This document shows positions 5,375 to 5,375 of a stretch of DNA of 5,375 nucleotides, one piece after another. Position numbers and translations under genes: made by a program. The DNA lies in NCBI GenBank assembly GCA_031268255.1, contig JAIRXO010000044.1, positions 1 to 5,375 of the forward strand. Direction: 5' to 3'. The notes below the pieces were generated by a model. The model had not been told where the DNA came from. It was given only the letters and a program-made list of their open reading frames with translations, and did not search any database. Position 1 is the stretch's first letter; each line of letters begins with the position of its first letter. Source of the DNA: Spirochaetaceae bacterium. GTDB taxonomy: Bacteria; Spirochaetota; Spirochaetia; Treponematales; Breznakiellaceae.

Positions 5375-5375
5375 T

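Larger units (their letters stand above)
5034..5375. other. Gene-free, repeat-packed region after yitT
   Basis: I see no credible gene in these 342 bases. Open frames of 81 and 86 codons on the minus strand run through the repeats and have low-complexity Arg/Ala/Gly/Ser/Leu translations. From left to right the region holds the inverted copy of the structured repeat (5047-5142), a linker rich in GCGC (5154-5175), two copies of a second repeat (5195-5248 and 5298-5351), and a perfect hairpin at the window end (5354-5374). No T tract follows any of these stems, so no intrinsic terminator for the operon is apparent. Confidence 0.7.

Overview
The window looks like chromosomal DNA from a spirochete, most likely a Treponema-type organism of the insect-gut group. 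The clues are a secreted BspA/TpLRR-type leucine-rich repeat protein with short 22-residue units ("LTSVTIPDSV...AFxxN"), the moderately GC-rich composition, and the repeat-loaded intergenic DNA. This placement is an inference; no marker in the window fixes the genus.

Layout. Bases 1-286 hold no gene. They contain an intrinsic terminator for something upstream (24-67), a structured repeat element (106-245) and a promoter-like pair (250-278). Four genes follow on the + strand: lepA (287-2092, elongation factor 4), a secreted leucine-rich repeat protein (2152-2973), a signal-peptide/von Willebrand A/transmembrane protein (2992-4164) and a YitT-family membrane protein with a C-terminal DUF2179 domain (4173-5033). 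Gaps between genes are 59, 18 and 8 bp, so the last three probably form an operon and lepA may feed into it. Bases 5034-5375 hold no convincing gene and are packed with inverted and direct repeats.

Functionally, lepA is a translation housekeeping GTPase. The other three all concern the cell envelope: an exported LRR protein likely to mediate protein contacts, a membrane-anchored VWA domain facing the periplasm with a complete metal-binding MIDAS motif, and an inner-membrane protein of unknown substrate. No established pathway joins these three; their link here is only their arrangement.

The most unusual observation is that the gene-free DNA before lepA and after yitT carries two copies of the same structured repeat in opposite orientation (106-245 on +, 5047-5142 on -). 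The copies share both ends and a G6/C6 stem, but differ by a large apical hairpin present only in the upstream copy. A second direct repeat with a 103-bp period lies at 5195-5351. In addition, lepA and the LRR gene both lack a good ribosome binding site and both have a -10-like hexamer ending exactly 8 bases before the ATG, which suggests leaderless or near-leaderless transcripts.
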